From contig QJWJ01000345.1 in assembly GCA_003235365.1 (NCBI GenBank), positions 1 through 59,624 of the forward strand: a DNA stretch of 59,624 nucleotides, written 5' to 3'. Below the pieces are notes generated by a model. It saw only the letters and a list, made by a program, of their open reading frames with translations, searched no databases and was not told the origin of the DNA. The translations under genes and the position numbers were made by a program. This document shows positions 17,481-25,535 of this stretch, piece after piece; position 1 is the stretch's first letter, and each line of letters begins with the position of its first letter. This DNA comes from Deltaproteobacteria bacterium. GTDB lineage: Bacteria; Myxococcota_A; Polyangia; Polyangiales; Polyangiaceae.

Positions 17481-18191
17481 TCACTGGGATGACGGATGTG
17501 ACGTCGAAGCGAGACGCCGGCGCAACGACTCCAACAACGTCGCAGTGCTCGTGAGCAGCGCTCGAACCTCCGCCTCGTCCAATTCGTTACCATCGTCGGC
17601 ACGATCGAATTGAGCCAACTGCTGCGCTGTCTCGTCTGCCAACGGTCCCAGCCGGCGCATCAACTTGACCAACGGCGGCACTCTCGGACGCCCGCCTCGT
17701 CCCGGGTTCGCGGAACGTACCTCGGCGGCACGTAGCTCCAACGCGGTAACCGTCCACCCCTCGGTGTTCGCCGCTTCGAGCAAGCGCTGCTGCTCTTGTG
17801 GCCCCAACCCCAAAATCGCCCTGAAATGACTCGTGCCGAGTCGATTGTAGCGCGACAAGTCACCGATGCGCTGAGTCAGCTCGAACAGCCCGACGCAGCG
17901 ACGCAACGCCGATGCACTCATCGGCAAATCAGGGTGCTGGGCAAGTTGCCGAAAAGAACGGTGCTCCCGCTCTCTCCACCCCAATGCATCGCCCCCGAAG
18001 AACCTGTCCACGATGAGTTGCCCAACTCTCAACGACAGATCGACCGTCGCTTCGCGCACCAAAGCACCAATCTCTCGAACCATCGCGTCGACGTCGACAC
18101 TCAGCGCAATGTGCTCTCCAGATTCATTGCAAGCTGACCCGTGCCCATTCGACTCCGCCGGCTGATCCCAATTCTGAACCATACGCTGCAT
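17481..18191 (-). CDS. Uncharacterised protein with ParB-like helix-turn-helix region
   Basis: 236 aa with a strong Shine-Dalgarno (GGGGAGGGA, seven bases before ATG 18191). Residues about 110-165 include HFRAILGLGPQEQ and EGWTVTALELRAAEV. This resembles the ParB/Spo0J pattern in which a helix ending in an alanine-rich turn precedes the recognition helix. The N-terminal part (30-100) is helical and contains a WREREHRSF segment of unknown function; a basic GRGGRPRVPP stretch follows the HTH. No ParB nuclease/CTPase domain, parA or parS-like site is seen. A DNA-binding role is inference; family not recognised. Confidence 0.72.
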   Translation of the reverse strand: MQRMVQNWDQPAESNGHGSACNESGEHIALSVDVDAMVREIGALVREATVDLSLRVGQLIVDRFFGGDALGWREREHRSFRQLAQHPDLPMSASALRRCVGLFELTQRIGDLSRYNRLGTSHFRAILGLGPQEQQRLLEAANTEGWTVTALELRAAEVRSANPGRGGRPRVPPLVKLMRRLGPLADETAQQLAQFDRADDGNELDEAEVRALLTSTATLLESLRRRLASTSHPSSQ

Positions 18192-18881
18192 CGCTGCGTC
18201 CCTCCCCAGTCCCCACTGTGAGCTATCACGGTACCAAACAAGAAGCGGGACATGAACCCCATGAATCGCAAAATTCCTCGGTTCGGTTTTCGAGACGTGA
18301 ACGTGATCACTCCCTGTGAGTCCACTCCCACGTGAACGGCGTGCGAGTCCGCGTTACCACCGTGAGTGAACCGACCCGAAAAGTCGCTCCGGCCAGTCGC
18401 TCATTCGTCGCTCCAACCGCCGACTCCACTTTCGAACCGGGGAGTGCAGACGGCCGCATTGCGAGAGGCGACAGAGAGACATCGGAAGAATCAGGGACGG
18501 GAAGAACCGGCGCGACATGTGGTTGCCGACCTCACAGACGCCCCGCGTGACACGCACGTGAACGTACACCCGCACCCGCGCACGGTGCGTGACCGCGGAA
18601 GCAGTTCGCGGCGTGAAACACACGAGCGCCCGCACCGGAGCCCATCTCCCCGCGTCCCAAACCTCGCTTCTTCCTCGCGGTGCCTCGCGCAACGAGGTTG
18701 GCCCAGAGGCGTTGCCCCACGTCGAGAACCGATTGGAGTGAGCCCGCTTGACGGGATCCAGGTCAGCCGCGCCTGGGCCCGCGGCAGGAGAACACACACA
18801 GCCCGCGCCGCAAGTGATGTGGCATCGTGCCCGAGCGCTGGCTATGGTTTTGGCAACGTGCAGGACCGCGGAGACCCCTCG
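18192..18881. other. Divergent intergenic region
   Basis: 690 bp between the ParB-like gene (minus) and an exported lipoprotein gene (plus). A frame is open through most of it on the plus strand in phase with the lipoprotein gene, but it carries no signal sequence or recognisable domain and is best read as GC-driven openness. No clear promoter boxes or repeats were seen. Confidence 0.5.
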
Positions 18882-20414
18882 ATGAAACTCGATTCTCGTG
18901 CCCACCGAACAGTTTGCGACCGTCGACAGACACCGAGGCTCGGCCGCGCGCGTCACGCGTCGCGTACTCTCGCCATCACGTTCTGCGCCGCGGGATTGTT
19001 GAGCTGCGCAAGCGACTCGAAAGATACGGAAACCGCTTCGTCAGGTGCCAACAAAGGCAACGACGCGGGCCCGTCCAACACCGACGAGCGAGATCCGAGT
19101 CCGACACGAGACGGCAAGGATGTTCCCTCCAAGCCGTCGCCCAACACGGACGACGACGCGACGGACGACAGCCAAGCGGCGGACGACGACGCGACGGACG
19201 ACAGCCAAGCGGCGGACGATGACACGGACGACGCAGCGCAGGTCACGGACGACGACAACACGGACGATAGCACCGGCACGGATGTATCGGACGACGCTTC
19301 GACCGACGACGCAGCGCCAGCACCCACCGACGCCCAGGCGCCCGGCGATGCCAACTCGCCCGGTGACGCCAAACCCGATGCTCCCGACGTACCTGCGCAG
19401 CCCCACAATCCGCTCGCCAATCCGGAAGCCGGGCCGCCCGCGGGCAACCCCGACGGCAATTGCGATGTGCCGAGCGAAGGCGCGCTCGAAGATGCTTCTT
19501 CGCCTGACCACGTCGTGGGCACGGGCTCGAAGGACAGCTGCACGGCGGATGCATTCATCGACGCCGTTGCTGCGGGTGGGGTGATCACGTTCGATTGTGG
19601 GCCCGACCCAGTGACGATCGTCCTCGACCGACCAGCAAAGGTATTCAACGACGCCAGCGACGACATCGTCATCGACGGCGGCGGGCTGGTGACCCTCAGC
19701 GGCGGCGGAACGACGCGCATTCTCTACATGAATACGTGCGATGAGGCCCAGCACTGGACGACGTCACATTGCCAGGACCAAGAGACTCCGCGCTTGACGG
19801 TCCAGAACATCACGTTTGCGGATGCCAACTCGAAGAACGAAGCAGAGTACGACGGTGGGGGCGCGATTTGGGCGCGCGGCGGGCAAGTGAAGATCGTCAA
19901 CTCACGCTTCTTCAACAACGTGTGTGCCGACGAGGGCCCGGACGTCGGCGGCGCGGGTGTCCGCGTTTTCAGCCAATTCGAGGGCCGTCCTGTGTACGTC
20001 GTCAACAGCACGTTCGGCGGCGCCGAAGGCTACGGCAACACCTGCTCGAACGGCGGGGGCATCAGCAGCATCGGTGTGTCGTGGACGATCATCAACAGCC
20101 TGTTCACACACAACCACGCGATCGGCAACGGCGGTAACCCAGCGGAAGACAACACGCCAGGCGGAGGCAGCGGTGGCGCCATCTACAACGATGGCGCCAC
20201 CATGACCCTGTCCGTGTGCGGAACACGCATCGAAGACAATCAAGTCAAGGCGTTTGGGTCGGGGATCTTCTTCGTCAGCAACAACCACGACGGCACCGTC
20301 GTCATCAAAGACTCGGTAGTGCGTAACAACACTGGCGGTGGTTGGAACGTGCTCCCGGGGATCTCCATGCACGACGACACGAAGACGGACATCGAGAACT
20401 CGACCATCGAGTGA
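18882..20414 (+). CDS. Asp-rich lipoprotein with right-handed parallel beta-helix domain
   Basis: 510 aa from ATG 18882. A basic N-terminus and hydrophobic core end in the lipobox LLSC. A highly acidic, low-complexity linker (about 45-170) follows; it contains two exact 33-bp DNA repeats encoding DDDATDDSQAA. The C-terminal 320 residues look like a parallel beta-helix of the pectate-lyase/polymorphic-outer-membrane-protein type, with recurrent patterns such as GGAIWARGG, VNSTFGG and GGAIYNDGATMT. Such folds bind or cleave polysaccharide or act as surface adhesins; no catalytic set is identifiable. GGAGA upstream supports the start. The acidic linker probably spaces the domain from the outer membrane. 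Confidence 0.8.
   Translation: MKLDSRAHRTVCDRRQTPRLGRARHASRTLAITFCAAGLLSCASDSKDTETASSGANKGNDAGPSNTDERDPSPTRDGKDVPSKPSPNTDDDATDDSQAADDDATDDSQAADDDTDDAAQVTDDDNTDDSTGTDVSDDASTDDAAPAPTDAQAPGDANSPGDAKPDAPDVPAQPHNPLANPEAGPPAGNPDGNCDVPSEGALEDASSPDHVVGTGSKDSCTADAFIDAVAAGGVITFDCGPDPVTIVLDRPAKVFNDASDDIVIDGGGLVTLSGGGTTRILYMNTCDEAQHWTTSHCQDQETPRLTVQNITFADANSKNEAEYDGGGAIWARGGQVKIVNSRFFNNVCADEGPDVGGAGVRVFSQFEGRPVYVVNSTFGGAEGYGNTCSNGGGISSIGVSWTIINSLFTHNHAIGNGGNPAEDNTPGGGSGGAIYNDGATMTLSVCGTRIEDNQVKAFGSGIFFVSNNHDGTVVIKDSVVRNNTGGGWNVLPGISMHDDTKTDIENSTIE
19149..19214 (+). repeat. Two exact 33-bp tandem repeats in the acidic linker
   Basis: The unit at 19149-19181 is repeated identically at 19182-19214, and a degenerate third copy follows. 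Each encodes the 11-residue unit DDDATDDSQAA, so gain or loss of a unit would keep the reading frame and change linker length. Confidence 0.9.
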
Positions 20415-20562
20415 CACGAATAACGCGATGCGTCACACGTCTCCCGGGATTCGCCTAAAGCGCGTTCGCGGCGAAAGCGTCCGAAATGGGAAGTTTTGTG
20501 AACGCGCGGCGTATGCTGAGCGGCGGGGGCCAACGATCAGGGAAGAGAAGGAAAGGACGACA

Positions 20563-20955
20563 ATGATTTCAAGACGATTCGGCGCCATCGCCTGCTTGAT
20601 TGGAAGCGTGGGTTTGGTTCTCCTGGGTTGCGGTGACGACGACGATGGTGGGGGCGGCGGCGGCAACGGGGAGTCGGGGCTCGAAACCGGCAAGAAGCTG
20701 ACGGCCCTCTCCGACGCCGAGAAGCAGCAGCTGTGCACCTGGTCGGCGATGGTCCAACCGGAGAAGCAGTGCATGGACGGCAGCACCGTCGGAGTGACCG
20801 CCGGTGAGTGCATGAGTCAGTTCAGCTCGATCCCGGCGGAATGCGCGGCGACCGTGGGCGATCAAGAGACCTGCGCAAAAGCCGATGCGTGCGACCTGGC
20901 AGCGGTATTCTCCGCCTGCGCGCCGCTGATCCCCTGCAGCAGTTTCGGCGGCTGA
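20563..20955 (+). CDS. Small Cys-containing lipoprotein
   Basis: 130 aa from ATG 20563, with AAGGA eight bases upstream. The signal peptide ends with the lipobox LLGC, followed by an acidic/Gly linker GDDDDGGGGGG. The mature part has about eight cysteines spaced as in small disulphide-bonded domains. No family recognised. It lies 148 bp after the beta-helix lipoprotein and could be co-transcribed with it. Confidence 0.8.
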   Translation: MISRRFGAIACLIGSVGLVLLGCGDDDDGGGGGGNGESGLETGKKLTALSDAEKQQLCTWSAMVQPEKQCMDGSTVGVTAGECMSQFSSIPAECAATVGDQETCAKADACDLAAVFSACAPLIPCSSFGG

Positions 20956-21056
20956 GGGGCTCTGCGCCAACGACGCGATTGTCGACGGGCGGCGTCGAAC
21001 GACAAGCCGACGCCCCCGTCTTGCTTTCCGCCACGGGTTGGCCGAAGACGGCCGAA

Positions 21057-22100
21057 ATGAGCACAGCCAGACAAGAGCACCAAGGCGCTCAATACCGACG
21101 TCGTGCGACGCAGCATCGCCTTGGAGGGCAGCAGCGTGATGGGAAGCAGCGACTCCCCGAGTCCCGCCTGCTGCTGACGACCGCGGCGCTCACGTCGTGC
21201 TTCACGGCCTGGACTGAGTCGGCACTGGCCGAGCCCAGCTGGCGGGGCGACATGGAGTCCGGTGATCTGGGGCAATGGAGTTATGAGCTCAACCCGGAGG
21301 GGTTGACTGTCGTCGACGACCCGGTGCTCGGGGGAAGCCACTCGGCCAGGGTCGTCATCACCGACCAGAACCTGTGGAGCAACGGCCTCAACCGTGTCGA
21401 GCTTCAGCGCAAGCCAGATCCGTCGCTGACGGCGAACGGGTCACAAGTCTACTTCGGTTGGAGCCTTTATCTCCCGCAAGAGCTCACCAGTGACGATCAT
21501 CAACTCGGCTACTGGGAAACGGAGGAGACGTACCGGCAGGTAATGAGCCTGCATGCGAGAGGCACGGAGCTTTCATTCAACACCCAGCAGCCCGCGCAGG
21601 TGCAATGGACTGGGCCGGGCAAGCTGACGGCCGGCGTGTGGCATCGCGTGGTCTACCACGTCGTTTGGGGAGAGGATTACGATACGGGACGCGTCAGCCT
21701 CTGGTTCGATGGCGAAAAGGTCGTCGACTCCGTCCACTCCAGAACGTACCTGCAAAACCCATCCTTCATTCAAGTCGGGATCTTACGCGACACGATCGCG
21801 ACTGTGGAAACGCTCTACATCGACGAAGCACTCGAAGGCACGACGTTTGAAGACGTCGCTCTGCTGGACAAGTTCCCACTCGTTACCCCAACACCAGCCG
21901 CGGCACCGCCCGCAACGACTCCTTCACCGACGACCAGCGCCTCCCCAGCACCTGCGGCTACGCCAGCAAAGTCCAAGTCGGGCTGCTCGTTGACAGCGCC
22001 GCACACACGCGGCTCGCCTTGGTTGGTGGCCACGTTGGTCCTCGCAGGGGCGGCCCGACGGCGCGGACAGCGTCGAGTCGCCCGCGCTTCGTCCGAATAG
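21057..22100 (+). CDS. Polysaccharide-lyase-like jelly-roll protein with MYXO-CTERM-like tail
   Basis: 347 aa from ATG 21057. After an N-terminal region with a hydrophobic stretch (LLLTTAALTSCFTAW) and a likely cleavage near ALA-EPS, the core (about 65-270) resembles the heparin-lyase-I-type polysaccharide lyase fold (Pfam PF14099). Visible cues are RVELQRK, YFGWSLYLP, WHRVVYHVVWGED and VSLWFDGEKV. A Pro/Thr/Ala linker leads to a C-terminal GCS, a hydrophobic segment and RRR. This is the layout of the MYXO-CTERM sorting signal that anchors proteins at the myxobacterial surface. Substrate and activity are not established. The long N-terminus makes the start uncertain. Confidence 0.78.
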   Translation: MSTARQEHQGAQYRRRATQHRLGGQQRDGKQRLPESRLLLTTAALTSCFTAWTESALAEPSWRGDMESGDLGQWSYELNPEGLTVVDDPVLGGSHSARVVITDQNLWSNGLNRVELQRKPDPSLTANGSQVYFGWSLYLPQELTSDDHQLGYWETEETYRQVMSLHARGTELSFNTQQPAQVQWTGPGKLTAGVWHRVVYHVVWGEDYDTGRVSLWFDGEKVVDSVHSRTYLQNPSFIQVGILRDTIATVETLYIDEALEGTTFEDVALLDKFPLVTPTPAAAPPATTPSPTTSASPAPAATPAKSKSGCSLTAPHTRGSPWLVATLVLAGAARRRGQRRVARASSE

Positions 22101-22204
22101 GACGGCGATGGTCGATCGCGATTGCCCGGCATCGCTCAGTCGCTGCGTTGCCACCCACCTTCAGCGGGGCTCGGCCCGACAGATCCGACGGGGGAGTCCT
22201 AGCC

Positions 22205-22233
22205 TTGCCGGCTTCGGACGCGCAGACTACCCT
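22205..22233 (+). promoter_or_regulatory. Putative metG promoter, leaderless type
   Basis: TTGCCG (22205-22210), 17-bp spacer, TACCCT (22228-22233). The predicted +1 is at about 22240, one base before the ATG at 22241. Each hexamer matches consensus only partially; the call rests on correct spacing and the same geometry seen at four other genes. Confidence 0.4.
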
Positions 22234-22240
22234 CCCGCCC

Positions 22241-24178
22241 ATGTCTCGTCCCCACGGGCCGCCGACCACCGTCCAAGAGGTGGTCGCCAGACTCAAACGA
22301 CCCAGCAAAGCACTGGTCACGCCAGGTATGCCGTACGCCAACGGCCCGCTCCACCTCGGGCATCTCGCCGGGGCGCACCTTCCCGCGGACATTTGCGCAC
22401 GCTGGTTGGGGCTGATGATCGGACGAGAAAACGTGCTGTTCGTCAACGGCACCGACGAGCACGGCTCGACCAGCGAGGTCGCCGCGCTCAAGGCCGGGAT
22501 TTCGACGCGGGAATTCGTAGATGCTGCCCACGACCAGCAGCAACGCACCCTGGAGCGCTACGGGATCAGTCTCGACGTGTATTCGGGCACGTCGAGACCG
22601 GATTGCCTGCGATTCCATGCGCCGCTGTGCCAAGACTTCTTGCGAAGACTCCACGACAACGGACTACTGACCAAGCGCCGAAGCCAGCAGTGGTACGACC
22701 CGAAGGCGCAACGCTTCTTGCCCGATCGCTTCGTGCGCGGTCGTTGCCCGAACCCCAAGTGCGACAACGAAAACGCGTACAGCGACGAGTGCGAAAAGTG
22801 CGGGCACCAATACGATCCCTCACAGGTGATCAATCCCACCAGCGCAATCAGCGACGCGACGCCCGAATTGCGTGAGACCGTGCATTGGTGGCTCGACATG
22901 TGGGCCACCTCCGAAACGCTCCGCGGCTGGCTGCAAACCAAAGCGAAGACGTGGCGAAAAGCCGTTCTCGCTGATGCACTCGATCGACTCGCACCGGCGT
23001 TGCGTTTCGACAAGCAACACGAGCAAGCATACAAGTCATTCAAGGGCGAGCTCCCATCGCACAAGCTCAAGTATGCGCCGGGGAACCAAGCGCTGTTGCA
23101 GTTCCAAACCAAAGCCGATCTCAAAGCCGCTGGCGAGCGTTTGAACGCAGAAGGGATCCCAACGACGATCGCCGACGAGTGGGCCCATCGCTCCATCACG
23201 CGGGACATCGCCTGGGGCATTCCGCTGCCAGATTTGGATCCTGAACTCGCGGGCAAGACGCTCTACGTGTGGCCCGATTCCTTGATTGCGCCAATCTCGT
23301 TCACCAAGCAGGCTCTGGAAGCACGCGGCCTCGATCCCGAGAGCTACGGGGAATTTTGGTGCAATCCGGACGCGCGCATATGCCAGTTCTTGGGACAGGA
23401 TAACGTCTTCTTCTACGTGCTGGTGCAGGGCTCGATGTGGCTGGGATCGCAGCCTGACATCAATCGGCTGCCGCAGCCGGGAGAACTACAACTGACCGAC
23501 ATCTTCGGCTGTTTTCACCTGATGGTCGGCGGTGAGAAGATGAGCAAGAGCGTCGGCAACTTCTACACCGGCGATCAACTGCTCGACGAAAAGGGCTACA
23601 CCGCCGACCAGGTCCGGTACTACCTCGCGCTGCTCGGCTTGTCCGAAAAGCCATCGGACTTCGACTTCGTCAAGTTCGACGAACGCAACAAGTTCCTCGC
23701 CGGCCCCATGAATGCCGCCTTCGAACGGCCGATCTCTGCCGCACATTCCAAGTTCGGCAGCCGCGTGCCCGACGGAACGCTGGACGACAAGGTCTACAAG
23801 AATACCATTCGCATGGTTCAGCGCTACGTCACCGCCATGGAGAAGGCAGAGTACCCGAGCATGCTGTTCGAGCTCGAGAACTACGCGCGTATCATCAACT
23901 CACTCTTCACCCAACACAAACCCCACGACGACCGCTATCCCGAACAGCCGCGCAAGGACGCGCTGTACACGTCGTTCTTCGTGCTCAAGACGTTGATGAT
24001 CATGCTCTACCCGTTCGTGCCCGAGACGATGGACCGCCTGCGCGATTCCTTGCGGCTGCCGCCGGACGTGTTCAGCATCGACGAACTCGGCACGCCGATC
24101 CCCGCTGGACACGAGGTAGGCGCGAAACAACCGTATTTCCCTTCAGACATGAACGACCCCGCCGAAGCTCTCGATTGA
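22241..24178 (+). CDS. metG: Methionyl-tRNA synthetase
   Basis: 645 aa. Class I aminoacyl-tRNA synthetase that charges tRNA-Met. The HIGH motif is HLGH (38-41) and the KMSKS motif is exact (433-437, within GGEKMSKSVGNF). CPNPKC and CEKC form a zinc knuckle in the connective-peptide insert. Also seen are GTDEHGST and IWxPDSL-like YVWPDSLIAP. ATG 22241 is chosen because the conserved VTPGMPYANGPLHLGH starts soon after and the predicted transcription start is next to it; upstream in-frame sequence has no synthetase motif. No C-terminal EMAP/Trbp111-type tRNA-binding domain is present. Confidence 0.96.
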   Translation: MSRPHGPPTTVQEVVARLKRPSKALVTPGMPYANGPLHLGHLAGAHLPADICARWLGLMIGRENVLFVNGTDEHGSTSEVAALKAGISTREFVDAAHDQQQRTLERYGISLDVYSGTSRPDCLRFHAPLCQDFLRRLHDNGLLTKRRSQQWYDPKAQRFLPDRFVRGRCPNPKCDNENAYSDECEKCGHQYDPSQVINPTSAISDATPELRETVHWWLDMWATSETLRGWLQTKAKTWRKAVLADALDRLAPALRFDKQHEQAYKSFKGELPSHKLKYAPGNQALLQFQTKADLKAAGERLNAEGIPTTIADEWAHRSITRDIAWGIPLPDLDPELAGKTLYVWPDSLIAPISFTKQALEARGLDPESYGEFWCNPDARICQFLGQDNVFFYVLVQGSMWLGSQPDINRLPQPGELQLTDIFGCFHLMVGGEKMSKSVGNFYTGDQLLDEKGYTADQVRYYLALLGLSEKPSDFDFVKFDERNKFLAGPMNAAFERPISAAHSKFGSRVPDGTLDDKVYKNTIRMVQRYVTAMEKAEYPSMLFELENYARIINSLFTQHKPHDDRYPEQPRKDALYTSFFVLKTLMIMLYPFVPETMDRLRDSLRLPPDVFSIDELGTPIPAGHEVGAKQPYFPSDMNDPAEALD

Positions 24179-24432
24179 ACGAGGGCGAAACGATCGCCGA
24201 GCACTCGTCGCTGAGCGAAGCGTAGCCTCGAAACGGCCGCTGGCGCGTGAAGGAACCTCGTCGGGCCACGCTGCACGCGTCCGCTCGCGCGCAGTCATCG
24301 AACAATGACGGCGCGCCCGGGTATCTGCAGCCGAGCGCCATTGTCCGCAGAATGTGCGCCAAGTGCGATCACGCAACGCCACAATGTGCCGTTCGAAACC
24401 GCCACTGCACGAGGAACGACGGCTGCCAGGCA

Positions 24433-24448
24433 TGGCACGGACCCTGCA
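24433..24448 (+). promoter_or_regulatory. Sigma-54-type promoter upstream of the OmpA-like gene
   Basis: TGGCACG at 24433-24439, four bases, then CTGCA at 24444-24448. This is one mismatch from the -24/-12 consensus TGGCACG-N4-TTGCA, with GG and GC ten bases apart as required. The predicted +1 is at about 24459, two bases before the ATG at 24461. Confidence 0.5.
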
Positions 24449-24460
24449 CCCCGACTCATC

Positions 24461-25495
24461 ATGTCTTCGGCATTCAGCAGTCGTTTTACGAGCCACCGTG
24501 ATCTCCCTCAAACGGGCCGCAGCCCCCGCGCGAGTCTTGGGCGAGGCGGGTTCCCGAAACCCATCGCATCGCTCGAGGCGTCGAGCCGGTGGCTGGCTCT
24601 GTGCCTCACGCTGAGTGCGACGGCGTGCGTTTCCCAAGGCAAGTACGACGCGAAAGTAGCCGAGCTGGACTCGACCGCCACTGCACTGGAAGACGAGCGC
24701 GCCAAGCACGCCGCCGAGCGTGATCGAGCGGCGGCGCTCGCCGACAAGCTCAACCAGGTTCAGGCCGCCTTGGGCGAGGCCACGACTGCCGCAGCGGCCC
24801 TCCGCCAGAAGATCGAAGCGGGACAGCAGCGAACCGCGGAGCTCGAACAGGCGCTGCAAGAACGCGAGTCGACGGTCGCGGCGCTGCAACAGCAACTCGA
24901 CAACGAGAAGCGGCTTCTCGCAGAGTTCATGCAACTCGCGGAAGCCTACGGGGCAAAGACTCCAGAGGACTTGAAGCGCGCGATCGCTGAGCTTCAGCAA
25001 AAGGTGCAACAGACTGAAGCTGCTTTGCGCTCAGCAGCGATGGAACTCGAACGCGAGCGCCGTATCTCCCAGAAGCTTCAAGCCTTGATCGACGCAGGCA
25101 AACTGCGCGTTCGGCGTCGCAACGGACGACTCGTGATAGAGCTCCCCGGTGACATTCACTTCGCATCCGGCAGCGCCAAGTTGACCCAGGTCGGCAGCGA
25201 TACCCTCGGCCAGCTCGCACCGGTGTTGAACGCTGAACAGGATCGTCTGTTCGTCGTGGAAGGTCACACGGACAACGTCCCCATCGCCGTGTCAGGCTTT
25301 CGGAGCAACTGGCACCTCGGTTCGAACCGCGCCGAAACGTCACGTGACGCCCTGGTCGCGGCTGGCCTCGCCGGGGATCGCGTGGCCATCGCGAGCTGGG
25401 CGGACCTACTCCCCGTCTGCCCCCAGGTCGACGACCCACCGTGCCGACAGCGCAATCGGCGCGTCGAAGTCGTGCTCTTGCCGCGCTTCGAGTAG
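24461..25495 (+). CDS. OmpA-family peptidoglycan-binding lipoprotein with coiled coil
   Basis: 344 aa from ATG 24461. A lipobox LSATAC follows a hydrophobic stretch, although about 45 residues precede it, which is long for a signal peptide. Residues about 65-200 form a long alpha-helical coiled coil rich in Ala, Glu and Gln. The C-terminal OmpA domain (about 215-344) has IHFASGSAKLT, VEGHTDNVPI and NRAETSRDALVAAGL, the residues that bind diaminopimelate in peptidoglycan. It likely tethers the outer membrane to the cell wall. No closer in-frame ATG, GTG or TTG exists before the hydrophobic stretch. A sigma-54-type promoter lies directly upstream. Confidence 0.85.
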   Translation: MSSAFSSRFTSHRDLPQTGRSPRASLGRGGFPKPIASLEASSRWLALCLTLSATACVSQGKYDAKVAELDSTATALEDERAKHAAERDRAAALADKLNQVQAALGEATTAAAALRQKIEAGQQRTAELEQALQERESTVAALQQQLDNEKRLLAEFMQLAEAYGAKTPEDLKRAIAELQQKVQQTEAALRSAAMELERERRISQKLQALIDAGKLRVRRRNGRLVIELPGDIHFASGSAKLTQVGSDTLGQLAPVLNAEQDRLFVVEGHTDNVPIAVSGFRSNWHLGSNRAETSRDALVAAGLAGDRVAIASWADLLPVCPQVDDPPCRQRNRRVEVVLLPRFE

Positions 25496-25535
25496 TGCCT
25501 CGACGCGGCACTCGACCGCGCCGTTTGCGCCAGAT

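Noticed and set aside
18366..18881. 172-codon open extension before the beta-helix lipoprotein
   Set aside because: No motif, Arg/Ser/Pro-rich shadow composition, and the signal peptide with lipobox begins only at 18882.
19041..19754. Antisense ORFs rich in Val/Arg over the acidic linker
   Set aside because: Complement of Asp/Thr codons; no start signal or domain.
20862..21116. Minus-strand ORF beginning MLRRTTSVLSALVLLSGC, looking like a small lipoprotein
   Set aside because: It overlaps the lipoprotein gene at 20563 and the polysaccharide-lyase-like gene on the opposite strand, and the sequence after the Cys is Arg-rich and domain-free. Probably a chance signal-like stretch, though it cannot be fully excluded because the N-terminus of the overlapping gene is itself uncertain.
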